From: Petrocella sp024636985 | Lineage (GTDB): Bacteria > Bacillota > Clostridia > Lachnospirales > Vallitaleaceae | DNA: 18,233 nt | Assembly (NCBI GenBank): GCA_024636985.1 | Contig: JAGXFY010000024.1 | Coordinates: 1-18,233, forward strand | Reading direction: 5' to 3' | In this document: positions 15,142 through 18,233 of the stretch, in pieces | Layout of the letters: every line of letters begins with the position of its first letter | Numbering within the stretch: position 1 is the stretch's first letter | Program-made: the position numbers and the translations under genes | Notes under the pieces: model-generated | Database searches by the model: none | What the model was told of the DNA's origin: nothing | What the model saw: only the letters and a program-made list of their open reading frames with translations

Positions 15142-16133
15142 TATTTAGCACTCCTTTTATAATAGTCGTTTAATAGCATATCTGTCATTTTTACTAGGTT
15201 AATGGCTTCATCAAAATTAGCATGGCTCTTTTCTTTATCTATTAATTCATTAACAACAGCTTGCTGATAAGCCATTGCCACATGGTCAAACTCTTCAAAT
15301 TCAAACGTTTCTTCTACGCCATCTTTAATGAGCGTAAAGCTTTTTCCGGATAGTCCATCATAGAGAATACGGCCCTTTTCACCAACAATCTGTACTTCAT
15401 TAATTTCCTGATCCGCTACGTAACACCAGGTGCCCGAGCCAATGATACCATTTTTGAATCTAAAGGTTGCCACAACCGTATCGTCCGCTTCATAATAACC
15501 GCCTGTGTTTTCTACAATACCTTGCATGGTATCCATTTCTCCAAAATAAAATTCTAAGCAATCCAGGACATGAACGCCCATATCTAGAAACTTGCCGCCT
15601 CCTGAGATTTCAGGAATGACACGCCAAGGCAAACGTTCCCTAGTTAATTCACTATCTTCCACTTTCATAATCTGCGTTACATAAACATATCTAATATCAC
15701 CGATGACTTGTGCATCTAATAACGCTTTAATTTTAATAAATTTTTCCATGCCTCTTCTATAAAAAGCAACATAAACGGGTATATTCAATTCTTCTGACAA
15801 TGCCTTAATCTCTAAGCACTCCTCAAGGTTCATTGCCACCGGCTTCTCAATATAAGGAATCTTGTTGGCTTTTAAGCACTTGATTGCGTATTCTTTATGA
15901 AATTTTGGCGGTGTTGCAATATATATGATATCGATGTCCGAATCATTCAATAAATCTTCTACTTCTTTATAAGCTTTCTTGATACCATGGCGTTTTGTAT
16001 AGTCCAGTGTTCTATCATAATTGTCATTATAGACAGCTAAGAGATTAGAATTCTCTGCTTTGTACAATCCCGGTCCGCTTTTAATCTCTGTAACCTGACC
16101 GCAGCCAATCATACCCCAATTAACTTCTTTCAT
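15141..16133 (-). CDS. Gfo/Idh/MocA-family NAD(P)-dependent oxidoreductase
   Basis: A 330-residue sugar or sugar-acid dehydrogenase. The N-terminal Rossmann domain begins with GMIGCGQVTE (7-16), and IYIATPPKFH (70-79) and EKPVA (96-100) with likely catalytic K97 are present. The C-terminal alpha/beta domain has GGGKFLDMGVHVLDCLEF (178-195) with D184 and H188 placed like the usual Asp/His pair. Members act at varied positions of sugars, often C1, C2 or C3, so the exact reaction cannot be read. Position between YiaL and YiaK homologues suggests a sugar acid; reduction of 3-dehydro-L-gulonate to L-gulonate is my proposal. It lies 16 bases after the YiaL gene, with AGGGAGG upstream of its ATG, and overlaps the next gene by one base. 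Confidence 0.87.
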   Translation of the reverse strand: MKEVNWGMIGCGQVTEIKSGPGLYKAENSNLLAVYNDNYDRTLDYTKRHGIKKAYKEVEDLLNDSDIDIIYIATPPKFHKEYAIKCLKANKIPYIEKPVAMNLEECLEIKALSEELNIPVYVAFYRRGMEKFIKIKALLDAQVIGDIRYVYVTQIMKVEDSELTRERLPWRVIPEISGGGKFLDMGVHVLDCLEFYFGEMDTMQGIVENTGGYYEADDTVVATFRFKNGIIGSGTWCYVADQEINEVQIVGEKGRILYDGLSGKSFTLIKDGVEETFEFEEFDHVAMAYQQAVVNELIDKEKSHANFDEAINLVKMTDMLLNDYYKRSAK

Positions 16134-16149
16134 TTTCTACCTCCCTTAT

Positions 16150-16629
16150 TTATTTTGAATTTTTGTAATAGTCATAATTCACTTTGTAGACAACTTTTCT
16201 AATCGGCATATTAGTTTCTCGCATACAACCCGGCATATGGACATCATTTGGAAAAAACACACAGAAATCGCCTGGCTTCATAGCAATCATCGTCATATCC
16301 GAAACATCTTTATAAAACAACAAATCTCTTTCTTCAAGTAAATTCTGGTCCACTTGATTGTTGCCATGATCATCAACAAAACCAATGTTTTCTTTTCCAT
16401 CAAATAAAAATTGGATATCGATGTATTTCCTATGTACTTCCGGACGACCGTCCTCTATGTTTTTTGTTGTCATATCAATGATCTGATAGTAAACATTTCT
16501 GCCGTCAATCTCGTATTCTCCAGGCGCCATATTTCCAATATCTGAATTTTTGAAAAACGATATGGCTTCTTTTAAGACACTTGGATATAAGTTAGTATCA
16601 AATGATGAATAAATGGATGAGCAAATCAT
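16150..16629 (-). CDS. YiaL/YhcH/EbgC-family (DUF386) cupin-like protein
   Basis: A 159-residue single-domain beta-barrel protein. Family marks are GRPEVHRKYIDIQFLFDG (61-78) with E64 and H66, and FFPNDVHMPG (125-134) with H131, which together would hold a metal; KVVYKV closes the domain. Relatives include E. coli YiaL, beside the diketogulonate reductase YiaK, and YhcH, reported to be an anomerase for sialic acid. A sugar or sugar-acid anomerase or isomerase role is therefore plausible here but not shown. It is the first gene of the operon, with AAGGA seven bases upstream of its ATG and a leader of about 200 bases carrying three operator palindromes. Confidence 0.88.
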   Translation of the reverse strand: MICSSIYSSFDTNLYPSVLKEAISFFKNSDIGNMAPGEYEIDGRNVYYQIIDMTTKNIEDGRPEVHRKYIDIQFLFDGKENIGFVDDHGNNQVDQNLLEERDLLFYKDVSDMTMIAMKPGDFCVFFPNDVHMPGCMRETNMPIRKVVYKVNYDYYKNSK

Positions 16630-16670
16630 AAAATAATCCTTTCCCTTGCAAATGCATTATTAGGTATTAA

Positions 16671-16684
16671 TGTTAGCGCTAACA
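16671..16684. promoter_or_regulatory. Operator O1 (perfect LacI-family/cre-like palindrome)
   Basis: TGTTAGCGCTAACA is a perfect 14-bp palindrome with the central CG typical of LacI/GalR-family operators, and it also satisfies the cre consensus TGWNANCGNTNWCA for CcpA. It lies about 42 bases upstream of the first structural gene, near +146 of the inferred transcript. Confidence 0.85.
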
Positions 16685-16733
16685 TTTCAACAAAAAAAAT
16701 ATATTTTCAAAATAGTCGGTTAGCATCTCTTCA

Positions 16734-16747
16734 TGTTAGCGCTAACA
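16734..16747. promoter_or_regulatory. Operator O2 (identical to O1)
   Basis: Second exact copy of TGTTAGCGCTAACA, 63 bp from O1 and near +83 of the inferred transcript. Confidence 0.85.
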
Positions 16748-16809
16748 TTTCAACAAAAAAAATATAAAGCTTATTACATGTGTTCTAACGTCAAATTGTA
16801 TACATATTA

Positions 16810-16823
16810 TGTTACCGCTAACA
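16810..16823. promoter_or_regulatory. Operator O3 (one mismatch, at the transcription start)
   Basis: TGTTACCGCTAACA differs from O1 and O2 at one base. It covers about +7 to +20 of the inferred transcript, so a bound repressor would block initiation or early elongation. Partial copies of the half-site (CTAAC, CGTTAG) continue to 16831. Confidence 0.75.
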
Positions 16824-16835
16824 ACCGTTAGTAAG

Positions 16836-16864
16836 ATAATAACATACATGTATCTCATCGTCAA
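16836..16864 (-). promoter_or_regulatory. Probable promoter of the sugar-acid operon
   Basis: Minus-strand TTGACG (16859-16864), a 17-base spacer and TATTAT (16836-16841), each one base from consensus. It lies just after the lacI-family gene and ahead of operators O3, O2 and O1; the start point would be near 16829. Confidence 0.65.
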
Positions 16865-16894
16865 TCGTTTTTTGAATATTTTTATACATAACGC

Positions 16895-17887
16895 TTAATT
16901 CGTAGACTCTTTCATGTCAAATATAGGCATAATGTTATAAATGTGTTCTGTCTTTTCCCCTTGTAGCATAGCATACAAGGCTTTGGTACAATATGCGCCC
17001 ATGTCATTAATGCGATTATCGATGCTGGATATTTTAGGCGTGCTTATATCTGCATAGATTGAATTATTGAAACCGATTATACTCATGTCTTCAGGTATTC
17101 TTAATCCTAGATGACTACATGCTTTTACGCCACCTACTGCCATAATATCTTCACTGTAAATAATTGCAGTAACGCCTTGGTTTCTTTTAAGGAATTTTTC
17201 TGTCTCAAACTGACTGTTTACATGATCCGTCTTTATATGCCTGATATAGCTTTCATTAAACATGATATGGTTTTTTCTTATACCATCAATAAATCCCTCT
17301 TGTTTGTTATGGGCACTATAAGTCACATAATCATTCATAAAGGCAATCTCACGGTGACCTTTGGATACCAGATAATCCACAACATTTGAAACGGCTTTTC
17401 TCTCGTCTACTACGACACCACAGACATTATCAAGATCCAGTTGGCCATTGGCTATTACCACTGGTTTATCATAAAAGTATTTTTGGATGCATCTTTTTGT
17501 TATATCATTTTGAAATCTCGAACCTATAAGTACAAGACCATCAATGTTTCTGCCCGCCATGGCTCTAAGATAAGCTTCTTGTTTACTGTTGTCTAAGCCA
17601 CAACCACCAATAATGCTCATATAACCATACTTTGAAAACTCTTCTTCAATATGGAAAGCTGTATTGATATGATGATTGTTCCTTACATCAATAACAATAA
17701 TACCAATAATCTTATTGCCTGCATTCGCAAGACCCCTGGCAAAACTATTGGGAATATAAGCATTCTCATCCAGAATTCTCAAGATTCTATCTCGTGTTTC
17801 CGGCTTAACGCCCGGTTTATTATTAATCACGCGTGAAACTGTTGTATGGGAGACCCCTGCTAATTTAGCTATGTCATAGATGTTCAT
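16895..17887 (-). CDS. LacI/GalR-family transcriptional regulator
   Basis: A 330-residue repressor-type regulator, the usual family length. The N-terminus MNIYDIAKLAGVSHTTVSRV is a classic LacI HTH, followed by the hinge region INNKPGVKPETRDRIL (21-36) and a periplasmic-binding-like effector domain from about residue 60 (NKIIGIIV). The C-terminus ends in FDMKESTN, a variant of the common RES(T) ending. The start is set by the HTH, although the ribosome binding site upstream (GTAGAG) is poor, suggesting low expression. It sits directly upstream of the operon whose leader holds three LacI-type palindromes, so it probably represses that operon and responds to a pathway sugar acid. The effector is unknown. 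Confidence 0.93.
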   Translation of the reverse strand: MNIYDIAKLAGVSHTTVSRVINNKPGVKPETRDRILRILDENAYIPNSFARGLANAGNKIIGIIVIDVRNNHHINTAFHIEEEFSKYGYMSIIGGCGLDNSKQEAYLRAMAGRNIDGLVLIGSRFQNDITKRCIQKYFYDKPVVIANGQLDLDNVCGVVVDERKAVSNVVDYLVSKGHREIAFMNDYVTYSAHNKQEGFIDGIRKNHIMFNESYIRHIKTDHVNSQFETEKFLKRNQGVTAIIYSEDIMAVGGVKACSHLGLRIPEDMSIIGFNNSIYADISTPKISSIDNRINDMGAYCTKALYAMLQGEKTEHIYNIMPIFDMKESTN

Positions 17888-17931
17888 CTCTACACTATTC
17901 TCTCTTCCTATGCTCAGTTTAATCGACTATT

Positions 17932-17960
17932 ATTATAGCATTATTCGTATAAAGCGTAAA
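17932..17960 (-). promoter_or_regulatory. Promoter of the lacI-family gene (extended -10)
   Basis: Minus-strand TGCTATAAT gives a full TATAAT (17932-17937) with an extended TG; TTTACG (17955-17960) is a 4-of-6 -35 at 17-base spacing. No TGTTAGCGCTAACA copy is near, so autoregulation through that site is not indicated. Confidence 0.7.
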
Positions 17961-17978
17961 GACTATGGCATCGCCTCC

Positions 17979-18035
17979 AAAAAAGAGGCTCTTCTTAGTG
18001 CAACAGTTTATGTCTATGTTACACTAGAAAAGAGC
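17979..18035 (-). terminator. Intrinsic terminator after the ROK-family gene
   Basis: On the minus strand GCTCTTTTCTAGTGTAACA pairs imperfectly with TGTTGCACTAAGAAGAGC around an 11-base loop, then CTC and a run of six T (17979-17984). It lies about 50 bases after the ROK gene stop and separates it from the lacI-family gene. Confidence 0.8.
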
Positions 18036-18086
18036 ACGTTGAATACTTCTGATGTATGAAAGTCGATTCTATAAGTATTAAGGGAA

Positions 18087-18233
18087 TTACTTTCCTGAAG
18101 AAACGATTTCCTTTGCTAAGTAAATGGAACCAACTAGTCCTGCTTTTTGTCCCAGCTTAGGGTATTGAATGTACTCTTCTAAGTCACCCTTAATAATTTC
18201 ATGATCAATATAACCGTTCATATGCTTTTTGAA
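18087..18233 (-). CDS. ROK-family protein, C-terminal end (cut by window edge)
   Basis: The last 48 codons of a gene that continues beyond the window. The segment YPKLGQKAGLVGSIYLAKE (residues 24-42 of the fragment) matches the common C-terminal LG-x-x-AG-x-x-G-a motif of ROK sugar kinases and related regulators. The kinase active site is outside the window, so glucokinase, fructokinase or a ROK regulator cannot be told apart. A terminator follows, so it is probably a separate transcription unit from the operon below. I place it by one motif, hence the moderate confidence. Confidence 0.65.
   Translation of the reverse strand, partial: FKKHMNGYIDHEIIKGDLEEYIQYPKLGQKAGLVGSIYLAKEIVSSGK

Larger units (their letters stand above)
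16670..16766. repeat. Pair of 34-bp perfect direct repeats carrying operators O1 and O2
   Basis: Bases 16670-16703 and 16733-16766 are identical. Each holds the palindrome TGTTAGCGCTAACA followed by TTTCAACAAAAAAAATATA. The repeat step is 63 bp, about six helical turns, so both palindromes face the same side of the DNA. A GTTAGC half-site lies between them at 16719-16724. Confidence 0.95.

Noticed and set aside
16670..16766. CRISPR-like array
   Set aside because: There are only two repeat copies, each centred on a regulator palindrome next to a promoter, with no cas genes; duplicated operators explain them better.

Overview
The window comes from the chromosome of a low-GC, Gram-positive-type bacterium, most likely a member of the Clostridia; I cannot name the species. 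The signs are AT-rich DNA with strong AGGAGG-type ribosome binding sites, a lipoprotein-type solute-binding protein, a PRD-type MtlR activator, an FMN riboswitch working through an intrinsic terminator, and cre-like palindromes. Every gene I can support lies on the minus strand, so transcription runs from high to low coordinates.

Layout, right to left in the direction of transcription. (1) 18087-18233 is the 3' end of a ROK-family gene, followed by an intrinsic terminator. (2) 16895-17887 is a LacI-family regulator with its own extended -10 promoter. (3) 7302-16629 is a probable ten-gene operon for an acidic sugar: a YiaL/YhcH-type protein, a Gfo/Idh/MocA oxidoreductase, a YiaK-type 3-dehydro-L-gulonate 2-dehydrogenase, a TRAP transporter (dctP, dctQ, dctM), a zinc-dependent MDR dehydrogenase (YjmD/RspB type), mannonate dehydratase uxuA and fructuronate reductase uxuB. 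Its leader carries a sigma-A-like promoter and three copies of a TGTTAGCGCTAACA-type operator. (4) 2811-7141 is a riboflavin operon under an FMN riboswitch: ribD, ribE, ribBA, ribH and a HAD phosphatase that could supply the dephosphorylation step the four rib genes lack. (5) 498-2597 is mtlR. (6) 1-255 is the start of mtlA, the mannitol PTS permease.

Working model for the sugar-acid operon (inference). TRAP import brings in an acid such as L-gulonate, 2,3-diketo-L-gulonate or a uronate derivative. YiaK could reduce 2,3-diketo-L-gulonate to 3-dehydro-L-gulonate, the Gfo/Idh enzyme could reduce that to L-gulonate, and the MDR enzyme could oxidise L-gulonate to D-fructuronate. UxuB and UxuA would then give D-mannonate and 2-keto-3-deoxygluconate (KDG). 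The last two steps are well founded on family identity; the first three are proposals. No UxaC isomerase, KDG kinase or KDPG aldolase is in the window. The set joins parts of the E. coli yiaKLMNO cluster with parts of the Bacillus exu/yjm cluster, and is the best candidate here for an undescribed pathway.

The non-coding DNA is rich in structure. There is an intrinsic terminator inside the TRAP operon between dctP and dctQ, related repeats on both sides of dctP and after uxuB, a perfect 22-bp-arm palindrome that contains the -35 box of the rib promoter, a readable antiterminator for the FMN riboswitch, tandem duplicated hairpins between mtlR and mtlA, and TGTCAC/GTGACA palindromes near both mtl genes.
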